Source: Pseudomonadota bacterium
GTDB taxonomy: Bacteria; Pseudomonadota; Alphaproteobacteria; Acetobacterales; Acetobacteraceae
Assembly (NCBI GenBank): GCA_021851785.1
Contig: JAJZBV010000013.1
Span: forward strand, 1 to 64,000
Reading direction: 5' to 3'
DNA: 64,000 bases
Position numbers and translations under genes: made by a program. Shown piece by piece: positions 1 to 7,604 of the stretch (position 1 is the first letter of the stretch; the number at the start of each line of letters is the position of its first letter). A model generated the notes under the pieces. That model was given only the letters and a program-made list of their open reading frames with translations. It was not told the origin of the DNA and did not search any database.

Positions 1-215
1 CACGGCCGGACCAGAGATTGCAGCCGGCAAAGCGGCAAAACACCGAAGCCCGCCCGGCATGGACCCCTTCACCCTGGAGGGTAAGAAAAATTTCCTTCAC
101 GGCATAGCGCGAGGCGGGAGGGTTTTCCGGCATGGCGCGGGGTTTTAGCCGCCCCCGGCGGCGCCGTCCATGACGGCGGAAGGGGCGGGGAGCGTCTTTC
201 CACCCCGGCGGCCAT
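1..215. other. window-edge intergenic DNA, no gene seen
   Basis: No supported coding frame, tRNA or attachment site is visible. The one structure noted is a perfect 7-base inverted repeat, CGCCGTC/GACGGCG with a CAT loop, at 162-178. It lies downstream of the HEPN gene on the minus strand and could form a transcript-end hairpin, but no T-run follows it. Confidence 0.4.
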
Positions 216-977
216 TCACGTAGTTGAAACGGGTCCGGTAGCGGGCTCAGAAATTGATGTCGTGGCGGGCTGCAGATTGAGATTGTCGAGCGTTTTGAGC
301 ATGGCCGAGCTGAACGCTAGGAGCATGTCGAGATCGGTGACGATCTGGCTGGGTGCGCTTGACTGGCCAGGGTTCAGTGCATGCGCAATTTTATTTCGCC
401 TTTCAAAAAAATTCTCGAGAGCCACAAGCAGCTTCCCATGCGCTTTGCTTGCTTCTGTCTCGCCAAAGAATTCACGCAAAGCCTGTTCTTGACAGACATT
501 TGCGCACATGTCTGAAAGACCCGCGACCTTGAACATGGAGTTAAGCTCGCTCGGCCGCATGTTATTCTCATTATGAATTAGATCTCGATAGATATCCTGC
601 GTGCGATCGCCCTTGACGAATGAGTAAGCGGCTGAGAATCGCGCCTCGATCGTGAGGTCTTCGCGTGCGAACTGCTCGCCGTCTAAGCGTAGGCGCGCCA
701 ATCCCGCCATCGACCGTTTCCAAACCGTTGAGATGAGTTTCTTAGGCAGCTTGTCAAACGAGGAAGTTGTTGTCACGACCATGCGCGCATGCGCGCGTGC
801 CATCTCGCGCACAAACTCCTCAAACGTTGCTGCCACTAGCAATGTCGCTGAATTCGCTGCGGCGATACGAACTTTTGCGTTTCCCCCGGGGAGCTCGAAG
901 GTCTTCACGAGTTGCTTGATCGCGTCAATCTCGCCGGCAAACTCGTCCCAAATCACTTTAAAGACGCTAGAGGCCAC
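216..977 (-). CDS. HEPN-superfamily protein, probable RNase toxin/effector
   Basis: A 253-residue, largely helical protein. Residues 194-199 read RNKIAH, matching the RxxxxH motif that forms the metal-independent RNase centre of HEPN proteins. By eye it is closest to the MAE_28990/RiboL-PSP style of HEPN domain; the exact subfamily is uncertain. It is the second gene of a two-gene unit, with its ATG starting 7 bases after the stop of the DUF262 gene. HEPN proteins are known to cleave RNA in toxin-antitoxin and phage-defence settings; that role here is inferred from the motif and partner. The DNA is clearly less GC-rich than the housekeeping genes from 3600 onward, which suggests horizontal acquisition. 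Confidence 0.75.
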   Translation of the reverse strand: MASSVFKVIWDEFAGEIDAIKQLVKTFELPGGNAKVRIAAANSATLLVAATFEEFVREMARAHARMVVTTTSSFDKLPKKLISTVWKRSMAGLARLRLDGEQFAREDLTIEARFSAAYSFVKGDRTQDIYRDLIHNENNMRPSELNSMFKVAGLSDMCANVCQEQALREFFGETEASKAHGKLLVALENFFERRNKIAHALNPGQSSAPSQIVTDLDMLLAFSSAMLKTLDNLNLQPATTSISEPATGPVSTT

Positions 978-984
978 TGGCGGC

Positions 985-2175
985 TTACTCCGGACGAAGT
1001 ATTTTCCGCATCAGTTCGATACGCTCTCGGACCGCCTTGGCAGTGTTCCCCGCGCCAGTCAGCATCGTGATGTGCTCGCCGCTTTTGAGAGCCGCAGTCA
1101 TCCGGTCGCGCACGCCGACGGCATCGGCCTTGATAAGTTCACGCTGAGCCCACAATTGATTCAGCGCAACCATTGAGGAGTCATAGATAGCCGCTGAAAC
1201 TCTAACGCGCCCCTTATCATCGGCAGGTAGTTCGAAAGGACGACGCTCAAATAGTTCATAGAGAAATGAGAACCGTTCGTTATATTCAATCTTCAAATCC
1301 TCGGCTTGCTGCTTGCTAATTTCGACATTCATGGCCCGATCGAGCATGGCTTTCATGGAGCCGCGGATGTTACCCGGGTCTTTAAGCGCAAAGTAGCGGA
1401 GGACAAGTTGGCAATCGCCCATGCTCGAGTAGATTGAGTTTTTCTGGCGTTCCTGGTTTTCATAGTAATCATTCGGATTTGTTTCAAAATAGGCGGGAAT
1501 ATTGAAGACATTTGTAAAAAGCTTTTCCCTCGTCAATTCTATTATGATGTCGTTGAGTGGACCTGGATTTAGGGCATTACGTACCTCCTGCGCGTTCAGC
1601 TTGGTGCCGCCAGTATTGAGGCGGTCAAAAATGAAACGCCGAACGTCTGTCAGGCTCAGTCGACCAGCGATCTTCTCCGGCTCGCTCTCCAAGAGTAGGA
1701 CGATGGCCGACAAGCTCGCCCGGTCAAGGGCGCGTTTGATGCGAGGTGGGCACCGGGAGTACCGAAGTCTGTTGAGCGGACTAAGTACGGTCAGGCCGGT
1801 AAGGGCGAAATCGCCGGCGATGAACTCGTGGATGGCGTTGAGGCGCTGTTGCCCATCCATCACCTCATACCGCGCTGCATCATTTTCATAAAGGAAGATC
1901 GGCGGTACGGGGATGTTCAGCAGCAGAGACTCGATGAGCCTGCTCTTCTGGACCGAACTCCACCGTAGCCTTCGCTGGTATTCCGGGCGGAGATTCAACA
2001 CCTCCCTTTTATCAATTATGTCACGTATCTGCGGCAGAAAGAAGTTGTTGGTTTGGTAAACGACGCGGAAAGCGTTGTTCGCAAAGAATTCGTCTGGATC
2101 CTGCCTTTCCGTCTCGGTTGGATCAATCCCCGGCTCATCGTCGGGCTCGCCCATCATGACTTCGACGTCCATCAT
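985..2175 (-). CDS. DUF262-domain protein (ParB/Srx-like fold), partner of HEPN gene
   Basis: This 396-residue protein has the DUF262 hallmarks: PEYQRRLRW near residues 64-72 and the DGQQR nucleotide-binding signature at 107-111. DUF262 is the N-terminal domain of GmrSD-type restriction enzymes and occurs in many defence proteins with a ParB-like NTP-dependent core. The DUF1524 HNH nuclease domain typical of GmrSD is not evident, so cleavage probably depends on the neighbouring HEPN protein (inference). GAGGAAGG sits only one base before the first ATG, so the second in-frame ATG (2172) may be the real start. A CCGATA-CGT-TATCGG palindrome lies just upstream. Base composition is lower in GC than the flanks. 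Confidence 0.82.
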   Translation of the reverse strand: MMDVEVMMGEPDDEPGIDPTETERQDPDEFFANNAFRVVYQTNNFFLPQIRDIIDKREVLNLRPEYQRRLRWSSVQKSRLIESLLLNIPVPPIFLYENDAARYEVMDGQQRLNAIHEFIAGDFALTGLTVLSPLNRLRYSRCPPRIKRALDRASLSAIVLLLESEPEKIAGRLSLTDVRRFIFDRLNTGGTKLNAQEVRNALNPGPLNDIIIELTREKLFTNVFNIPAYFETNPNDYYENQERQKNSIYSSMGDCQLVLRYFALKDPGNIRGSMKAMLDRAMNVEISKQQAEDLKIEYNERFSFLYELFERRPFELPADDKGRVRVSAAIYDSSMVALNQLWAQRELIKADAVGVRDRMTAALKSGEHITMLTGAGNTAKAVRERIELMRKILRPE

Positions 2176-2191
2176 ACCTTCCTCGCTCTAC

Positions 2192-2206
2192 CCGATACGT
2201 TATCGG
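2192..2206. promoter_or_regulatory. palindrome upstream of DUF262-HEPN pair, possible operator
   Basis: CCGATA-CGT-TATCGG is a perfect inverted repeat 17-31 bases before the DUF262 start. Its position fits an autoregulatory operator for the two-gene module. Function is inferred from position and symmetry only. Confidence 0.4.
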
Positions 2207-2365
2207 TATCCGGTCGAAAACGGCGCGGCAACCCTTGCCAACCCAGCATTCTCGGACCCATGTCCGGTTTCGGGAATGGCAGGGAACGCCGAGCAGTTGC
2301 CGACAAGGGCTGCGGCGCGCGGGAGCGCGGTCGCCCCGCCTGCGCGCCCTCGCCGGCGGGCCCCT

Positions 2366-2791
2366 TCACAGCAGCGCCGCCTTGACGCCCAGGGCGGAGC
2401 CGGTCTCGCTGAGCCGCCGGTCCAGCGTGCAGAGGGTCGCTCCGTGATCGGCGCAGATCGCGAGATGCAGCGCGTCACCGGCGCGGAGACCGAGCGCGTG
2501 CTGATCGGCAAACCGCGCGGCGGCGCGGAACTGTGCCCCGGAAACCGGCAGCCGGGTGAAGGTCTCCGCGCTCATCGTGGTGAACATGGCGAGTGCCTCC
2601 GCCCGGTGCTGCGGCTCGATCCGCCCAGACCGCAGCTTGATCGAAAGGGCCGAGGAAAACTCCGCCGTTACCCAATCGCTGATCGCGAGAAGTTCGGGAT
2701 CCTGGTCTCCCAGCCAGCGTTGCATGCGCGCGGTCTCCGCCGCATGCGTCAATGCCGCGACGAGCACCGAGGTATCGAGATAGAGGATCAA
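2366..2791 (-). CDS. vapC: PIN-domain toxin, VapC family
   Basis: This 141-residue PIN domain has the expected acidic quartet: Asp6 in the opening LDTS motif, Glu44, Asp106 (AGDALHLA) and Asp124 (TLDRR). VapC toxins are Mg-dependent ribonucleases that cut tRNA or rRNA. The ATG overlaps the 3' end of the upstream antitoxin gene by 4 bases (2788-2791), the usual arrangement for translationally coupled toxin-antitoxin pairs. All four acidic residues are present, so the toxin looks intact. The RNA target cannot be predicted from this sequence. Confidence 0.88.
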   Translation of the reverse strand: MILYLDTSVLVAALTHAAETARMQRWLGDQDPELLAISDWVTAEFSSALSIKLRSGRIEPQHRAEALAMFTTMSAETFTRLPVSGAQFRAAARFADQHALGLRAGDALHLAICADHGATLCTLDRRLSETGSALGVKAALL

Positions 2792-3030
2792 TAACGCGCT
2801 TTCTCGCGCACGCGGCGGATGAAGTCGCCCGCTGGCTCCGTCTGCCTCGGCATCTTCTCGACCATCGCGCGCAGGGCCGCGCTATCGATGCGCTGGCGCG
2901 GCGCGCGGGCGGCGGTGATCTGGGCGACCGGCTTGCCGCGGCGGGTGATCCGCACGGTCTCGCCGCCGGCGGCGCGCTCGACCAGTTCGCTGAGATGCGC
3001 CTTGGCGTCGGCGATGCTCACACTGCCCAT
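2788..3030 (-). CDS. vapB: Phd/YefM-type antitoxin of the vapBC-like pair
   Basis: An 80-residue protein with the Phd/YefM N-terminal fold: residues about 4-40 contain the ADAKAHLSELVERA helix and the GKPVAQI strand typical of these DNA-binding antitoxins. The C-terminal half is charged and presumably wraps the toxin. It precedes the PIN toxin gene and overlaps it by 4 bases. A perfect inverted repeat with an extended -10 element lies directly upstream, in keeping with autorepression. The symbol vapB is used in its functional sense; the fold is Phd-like. Confidence 0.85.
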   Translation of the reverse strand: MGSVSIADAKAHLSELVERAAGGETVRITRRGKPVAQITAARAPRQRIDSAALRAMVEKMPRQTEPAGDFIRRVREKARY

Positions 3031-3039
3031 GACATTGTC

Positions 3040-3067
3040 CTGACCATCTGGTTGGTCAGATATAGCA
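3040..3067 (-). promoter_or_regulatory. vapBC promoter with overlapping operator palindrome
   Basis: On the minus strand an extended -10 element, TGC followed by TATATC (3059-3067), is followed immediately by CTGACCA-N6-TGGTCAG (3040-3059), a perfect 7-base inverted repeat ending ten bases before the antitoxin ATG. The layout suits repression by the antitoxin or the toxin-antitoxin complex binding over the transcription start. Confidence 0.55.
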
Positions 3068-3124
3068 TGGCGCGGGCGGGAGCCAAAGCGCCAAAGCCGG
3101 TCGCCGGCGGGCCGGATACGAAAC

Positions 3125-3144
3125 GAGGGGGCTTTCGCCCCCTC
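3125..3144 (-). terminator. probable intrinsic terminator of the small secreted protein gene
   Basis: A perfect 8-base stem GAGGGGGC/GCCCCCTC with a four-base loop, GAAA on the minus strand. It lies 36 bases beyond the stop of the gene at 3180-3428. The downstream minus-strand sequence begins GTTTCG, so the T-tract is weak. Confidence 0.6.
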
Positions 3145-3179
3145 GGTGGATGGTTTCAGGCTTGCTGGAGAAGCCGGGG

Positions 3180-3428
3180 TCAGGCGCTGCCGTTCGGGCT
3201 CGCGCGCTGGGTTTCCGGGCGCTGGCCATCATAGCCCTGCGCGGTCTGGAAGCTGTTGGTCTCCATCCGCGGGGCGCGGCCCCAGGCCAGTTCGGCGGCG
3301 CGGCCGCTGCTGGTCGCGTGCGCCCAGGTGGCGGCCTGCTGCTGGAGGGAGGCGGGCGCCTGATGCACGCCACTGCCGGACGCGGTGAGCGCGATGGCGG
3401 CAACGGCGGCGAACAAGAATTTACGCAT
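3180..3428 (-). CDS. small secreted protein of unknown function
   Basis: An 82-residue product beginning MRKFLFAAVAAIALTASG, a clear signal peptide: basic start, hydrophobic core and small residues near position 18-20. The mature part, about 60 residues, is polar, rich in Ala, Gln and Ser, and has no cysteines or recognised domain. This ATG is chosen over an upstream in-frame start because AGAAGG lies eight bases before it and the signal peptide starts here. A strong hairpin follows the gene. No function is proposed. Confidence 0.6.
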   Translation of the reverse strand: MRKFLFAAVAAIALTASGSGVHQAPASLQQQAATWAHATSSGRAAELAWGRAPRMETNSFQTAQGYDGQRPETQRASPNGSA

Positions 3429-3603
3429 GATATCTGCCTTCTTTCGTCGTTTGGTGGTCTGCCGATCCGGCTGTCCACCTGACACGGGCAGAATTAATAG
3501 CGCGGGTTATTACATACAAGCTTATAAACGCATGGCTGTGTTGCGCCGCACACAAAAGCGCCGGGCTTGCCATATCAGCCTCGTCAGGGGGTGAGCGGGT
3601 GGT

Positions 3604-3795
3604 TCAGGGGATGAGCGGCCGGGCTTCCTCGGGCAGCATGATCGGGATGCCGTCACGGATCGGGTAGGCGAGGCCGGCGGCGTCGCTGATCAGCTCGTTG
3701 CGCGCGCGGTCATAGCGCAGCTTCTGCTTGGTGAGCGGGCAGATCAGGATTTCGAGAAGCCGGGGATCGACCGGGCGTTCGCTGGTCTCGGACAT
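3604..3795 (-). CDS. Trm112-like protein (UPF0434/YcaR family)
   Basis: A 63-residue protein with the Trm112 fold: [14 protein letters not shown] near the N-terminus and [12 protein letters not shown] near residues 43-54 match the conserved strands of this family. Eukaryotic Trm112 activates methyltransferases; the bacterial members are less well understood. Only one cysteine of the usual zinc site remains, as is common for the bacterial short form. It lies 28 bases downstream of the LON-domain gene on the same strand and is probably co-transcribed with it. Confidence 0.88.
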   Translation of the reverse strand: MSETSERPVDPRLLEILICPLTKQKLRYDRARNELISDAAGLAYPIRDGIPIMLPEEARPLIP

Positions 3796-3823
3796 CTTGG
3801 GTCTCCAGGGACAAAGGGGAAAA

Positions 3824-4474
3824 TCAGCATAGGCGCGTTTTCTCGCCGGTTTCGGCGAGCGCCATCTCGAGCAGCGCGATCAGGGCGGCGAGCCGCTCAT
3901 CGCCGCTCGCGGCCTCCAGCAGCGCCTGCTTCTCCGCCGGCGCGAAGGGGCAGATCATGCACAGCGTGACGACCAGTTCCTCCGCCGGCATCGCCGCGAT
4001 CGTGTTCCAGTTCACGTCATAGTGCTGGCGGGCGAAATAGGGGCGGAGACGCGCGCCGAGCGCGTCGCGGTCCAGATCCCGCCCCGGCCAGGGCACGAGA
4101 TCGCCGGCATGGGCGGAAAAATCCGCCCGCACCCGGCGATAGCCGCGCCGCATCGGCACTTCCTCGACGACCGCGAAGCGGCTGACGCCGGCCAGCGTGA
4201 TGAGATAGCGCCCGTCCTCGGTCTCGCTGAACGTCGAAAGCCGCCCGAGACAGCCGACGCGATAGAGCGCCGGGCCGTTCGCCGTCGCCGGGCGGGCGCT
4301 ATCGGGCTGGATCATGCCGAACAGCCGCCCCGCCGCCAGCGCGTCCTCGACCAGCGCCAGATAGCGCGGCTCGAAAATATTGAGCGGCAGCCGCCCGCGC
4401 GGCAGGAGGAGGGCGCCGGTCAGGGGAAAGACCGGAAACGCCTCCGGCAAGCCGGCGGGCGGGACAGCGCTCAT
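3824..4474 (-). CDS. LON peptidase substrate-binding (N-terminal) domain protein
   Basis: A 216-residue protein made only of the Lon N-terminal domain; it has no AAA+ module and no Ser-Lys protease domain. The motif [20 protein letters not shown] near residues 16-35 and [10 protein letters not shown] after it are typical. Stand-alone LON-domain proteins are common in alphaproteobacteria and may bind misfolded proteins; their role is not established. It starts 6 bases after the thioredoxin-TPR gene and is followed by the Trm112-like gene, suggesting a protein-quality operon (inference). Confidence 0.87.
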   Translation of the reverse strand: MSAVPPAGLPEAFPVFPLTGALLLPRGRLPLNIFEPRYLALVEDALAAGRLFGMIQPDSARPATANGPALYRVGCLGRLSTFSETEDGRYLITLAGVSRFAVVEEVPMRRGYRRVRADFSAHAGDLVPWPGRDLDRDALGARLRPYFARQHYDVNWNTIAAMPAEELVVTLCMICPFAPAEKQALLEAASGDERLAALIALLEMALAETGEKTRLC

Positions 4475-4480
4475 CGTCGC

Positions 4481-5434
4481 TCAGCGGAACAGGAGGGCGG
4501 AGAGCTTGCGCCGCGCCGCCATCGTCACCGGGTCGTCCATGCCCCAGGCGGCGAAGAATTTCAGCAATTGCAGCCGCGCCGCATCCTCGTTCCAGCCCGG
4601 CTGGCGGCGGATGATGTCGAGCAGGGAATCGGCCGCCGCTTCGCGCTCGCCGAGCGCCGCCTCCGCCGTTGCCAGCGCGAGGCGGGCTTCGTGGTCGGCG
4701 GGGTCGGCCTTGAGACGGGCGCGATGGCTCTCGATCGCCGCCGCCGCCTTGCGGCCCTCGGCGGCGAGCGCGAGGGCGCTTTGGGCGCCGGTGATCTCGG
4801 CGTGCTCGGCCAAAGCCTCCGGCACCCGGGCGAGCGCCTGTTCGGCCTCCTCCTCCTCGCCGAGCGCGACCAGGGCGCGGATCAGCCCGCCCCAGCCGGC
4901 GGCGTTTTCCGGCTCCTCGGCGAGCAAGGCGCTGAACAGATCGCCCGCCCCGGCGGCGTCGCCCGCCTCCAGCGCCGCCCGCGCCTCGGCCAGGAGATCG
5001 GCCGCCGGCATCGCGCCGCCGGCCTGTTTCAGCAAAGTCTCGACGAAGCGCTTGACCTCCGATTCCGGCAACGCGCCCTGGAACAGATCGGCGATCTGCC
5101 CCTGCCAGAACGCGGCGACGGTCGGCACCGATTGCAGCGGCAGGCCGAGCTGGCTCAATTGCTGCACCAGCGACTGGTTCTTGTCGATGTCGATCTTGAC
5201 CAGCTTGATCCGCCCGCCGGCGGCGCGGGTGACTTTTTCGAGCGTCGGCGTGAGCTGGCGGCAAGGGCCGCACCAGGTCGCCCAGAAATCGACCAGAACC
5301 GGCACTTGCCGCGACGCCTCGACGACATCGCGCATGAAGGTTCGCTGATCGCCGTCCACGATCATGTCCGCGCCGGCGCCGGGCGGCGCCCCCGCCGTGG
5401 CGGCGCCGGGCCGCCCCTCTCCGATCAGTTCCAT
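4481..5434 (-). CDS. thioredoxin-TPR co-chaperone, YbbN/CnoX-like
   Basis: About 317 residues. The N-terminal thioredoxin domain carries the intact WCGPCRQ active site, followed by an Ala-rich helical half with TPR-like repeats. This is the layout of YbbN/CnoX, which holds chlorinated or unfolding proteins for GroEL and DnaK; E. coli YbbN lacks a working CxxC, whereas this one keeps it. An in-frame GTG at 5491 would add 19 residues. The ATG at 5434 is preferred because AAGGA stands about ten bases before it. It shares an operon with the LON-domain and Trm112-like genes. Confidence 0.85.
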   Translation of the reverse strand: MELIGEGRPGAATAGAPPGAGADMIVDGDQRTFMRDVVEASRQVPVLVDFWATWCGPCRQLTPTLEKVTRAAGGRIKLVKIDIDKNQSLVQQLSQLGLPLQSVPTVAAFWQGQIADLFQGALPESEVKRFVETLLKQAGGAMPAADLLAEARAALEAGDAAGAGDLFSALLAEEPENAAGWGGLIRALVALGEEEEAEQALARVPEALAEHAEITGAQSALALAAEGRKAAAAIESHRARLKADPADHEARLALATAEAALGEREAAADSLLDIIRRQPGWNEDAARLQLLKFFAAWGMDDPVTMAARRKLSALLFR

Positions 5435-5509
5435 ATCCGAAGCATCCTTGCTTGCAGGTTGTCGCAGTTTCGATCGTCCATCATATGGCACGAAACCGCG
5501 TGTCCGCCA

Positions 5510-6130
5510 TCAGCCGGGCGCCAGGGCGCCGCCTAGGGGAAGGTTGCGCAGAACATCGTGCGTGCCCTCGAAGATCATCTTCAGCGCGACATAGAGCACG
5601 ATCAGCCAGCCGAGCCAGGCGAGCCGCGGATAGCGCGCCAGCAGGCGCGCGATGAGGTCGGTCGCGAAGGCCATCAGCACGACGCCGAGGGCAAGGCCGG
5701 CGACCAGCACGGCGCGGTTGTTCTCCGCCGCCCCGGCGACCGCGAGCACGTTGTCGAGGCTCATCGAGAGGTCGGCTGCGATGATCCGCAGCAAGGCCCG
5801 GGGCAGCGTTTTCGCCGCCTTCCCGCCCTCGCCGCCGGCCGCCGGGCGGCGCAGCTCGCGGTACATCTTCCACGAAACCCAGAGCAGCAAGAGCCCGCCG
5901 GCGAGGGTGAGGCCGATGATGGCGAGGAGTTGCAGCGCCACCAGCCCGCCGAGGATGCGCAAACCGGTGGCCGTGGCGATGCCGAGCAGAATGGCCTTCC
6001 GGCGTGACGCCGCGGGCAGGCCATTGACCGCGAGGCCGACGACGATGGCGTTGTCGGCGGCGAGGACGAGATCGATCGCCGTGACCTCGATGAGCGCGAT
6101 CAACGCCGGCAGGATTTCGGCTGTGGTCAT
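5510..6130 (-). CDS. TerC/YjbE-family integral membrane protein
   Basis: A 206-residue polytopic protein with about six or seven membrane segments. Two conserved acidic motifs mark the TerC family: DLVLAADNAIVVG near residue 20 and DLSMSLDNVLAVAG near residue 120, each an Asp followed by an Asp-Asn in the membrane. TerC/YjbE/Alx proteins are linked to manganese and other metal efflux. The basic loop between the motifs is Ala/Gly-rich. It runs in the same direction as the thioredoxin-TPR gene, and purB lies divergently upstream. Confidence 0.88.
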   Translation of the reverse strand: MTTAEILPALIALIEVTAIDLVLAADNAIVVGLAVNGLPAASRRKAILLGIATATGLRILGGLVALQLLAIIGLTLAGGLLLLWVSWKMYRELRRPAAGGEGGKAAKTLPRALLRIIAADLSMSLDNVLAVAGAAENNRAVLVAGLALGVVLMAFATDLIARLLARYPRLAWLGWLIVLYVALKMIFEGTHDVLRNLPLGGALAPG

Positions 6131-6203
6131 CGCGGCTCCGGAGTGACGGCGGTGCAGGGTTGCGGCAAGCGGGGTTGTCAGGCGCCGCGCGGGAAGCTAG
6201 GGG

Positions 6204-6228
6204 CGAGCGAGGTTCTGATCCTCGCTCG
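6204..6228 (+). promoter_or_regulatory. perfect inverted repeat in the purB leader
   Basis: CGAGCGAGG and CCTCGCTCG form a perfect 9-base stem around a 7-base loop, ending 19 bases before the purB ATG. It may be an operator or a 5'UTR hairpin controlling the first gene of the purine run; neither is proven. It resembles a T-arm, but there is no tRNA around it. Confidence 0.45.
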
Positions 6229-6247
6229 TCAGGGATAACTGGAAATC

Positions 6248-7600
6248 ATGGTTCCACGCTATACCCGCCCGGCGATGGCCGCGATCTGGGCGCCGGAGAA
6301 CCGCTATCGCATCTGGTTCGAGATCGAGGCGCTGGCCGCCGAGGCGATGGCGGCGATCGGCGATATCCCGGCCGACGCGGCGCGCGCCATCCGTGCGCGC
6401 GGCGGCCCGCGCGTCGCCGCGATCACGGCGGCCGACCTCGCCCGCATCGAGGCGATCGAGCGGGAGACCCGCCACGACGTCATCGCCTTCCTCACCTGGC
6501 TCGCCGAGGCGGTGGGGCCGGAGGCGCGGTTCGTCCATCTCGGCATGACCTCGTCGGACGTGCTCGATACCTGCCTCGCGGTCCAGCTCACGCAGGCGAC
6601 CGATCTCCTGCTCGCCGATCTCGATCTCGTGCTGGCGGCGCTCGAGCGGCGCGCGCGCGAGCACAAGACGACGCTCACCATCGGCCGCAGCCACGGCATC
6701 CATGCCGAGCCGACCAGCTTCGGCCTCAAGCTCGCCGGGCATTACGCCGAATTCGCCCGCAACCGGGCTCGTCTCGTCGCCGCCCGCGCCGAGATCGCGA
6801 CCGGCGCGATCTCCGGCGCCGTCGGCACCTATGCCCATGTCGATCCCCGGGTCGAGGCGTTTGTCGCGGAAAAACTCGGCCTCGCGGTCGAGCCGGTTTC
6901 GACCCAGATCATCCCGCGCGACCGCCACGCCGCCTATTTCTGCACGCTTGCCGTCATCGCCGGCGGCATCGAGCGGCTGGCGACCGAGGTGCGTCATCTC
7001 CAGCGGAGCGAGGTGCGCGAGGCCGAGGAGTTCTTCCATCCCGGCCAGAAGGGCTCCTCCGCCATGCCGCATAAGCGCAACCCGGTGTTGAGCGAGAATC
7101 TCACCGGCCTCGCCCGCCTCGTGCGCGGCTATGCGCTGCCGGCGCTGGAGAATGTCGCGCTCTGGCATGAGCGCGACATCAGCCATTCCTCGGTCGAGCG
7201 GGTGATCGCCCCGGATGCGACGATTGGGCTCGATTTCGCGCTGACACGGCTCGCCGGGATGATGGAGACGCTGGTCATCCATCCCGCCCGCATGCAGGCC
7301 AATCTCGATGCCCTCGGCGGCGTCGTCCATAGTGGCGAGGTGCTGCTCGCGCTGGCCCGCGCCGGGCTCTCGCGCGAGGCGGCCTATGCGGTGGTGCAGC
7401 GCAACGCCATGGCGACCTGGGAAGCGCTCGGCACGCCGGGGGCGAAAACCTTCCGCGAAAACCTCGCCGCCGATCCCGAGGTCGCGGGGAGCGTGCCGGC
7501 CGCGGTGCTCGATGCGGCGATGGATCCCGGCCTCCATCTCCGCACCCTCGACACCGTGTTTGCCCGCGTTTTCGGGCACGACTTCGCGAAAGGAGGCTGA
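6248..7600 (+). CDS. purB: adenylosuccinate lyase
   Basis: PurB (450 residues) splits SAICAR to AICAR and adenylosuccinate to AMP, releasing fumarate. The fumarase/aspartase superfamily signature SSAMPHKRNP is present around residue 275, the HLGMTSSDVLDT motif near residues 97-108 and the catalytic-loop histidine in RSHGIHAEP near 155. Length fits the bacterial family. It opens a plus-strand run of purine genes and is followed, after 4 bases, by the NRDE gene. A strong inverted repeat lies in its leader. Confidence 0.97.
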   Translation: MVPRYTRPAMAAIWAPENRYRIWFEIEALAAEAMAAIGDIPADAARAIRARGGPRVAAITAADLARIEAIERETRHDVIAFLTWLAEAVGPEARFVHLGMTSSDVLDTCLAVQLTQATDLLLADLDLVLAALERRAREHKTTLTIGRSHGIHAEPTSFGLKLAGHYAEFARNRARLVAARAEIATGAISGAVGTYAHVDPRVEAFVAEKLGLAVEPVSTQIIPRDRHAAYFCTLAVIAGGIERLATEVRHLQRSEVREAEEFFHPGQKGSSAMPHKRNPVLSENLTGLARLVRGYALPALENVALWHERDISHSSVERVIAPDATIGLDFALTRLAGMMETLVIHPARMQANLDALGGVVHSGEVLLALARAGLSREAAYAVVQRNAMATWEALGTPGAKTFRENLAADPEVAGSVPAAVLDAAMDPGLHLRTLDTVFARVFGHDFAKGG

Positions 7601-7604
7601 ACCG

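Noticed and set aside
985-2175. GmrSD type IV restriction enzyme
   Set aside because: DUF262 is present but the DUF1524 HNH C-terminus is not evident and length is too short.
1-3100. Integrated element with attachment sites
   Set aside because: No integrase, tRNA or terminal direct repeats are visible; composition change alone supports transfer but not a defined mobile element.
6200-6240. tRNA-like T-arm near purB
   Set aside because: The 7-base loop and stem look like a T-arm, but the stem is 9 bases, the TTCRA loop is not matched and no acceptor or anticodon stems surround it.
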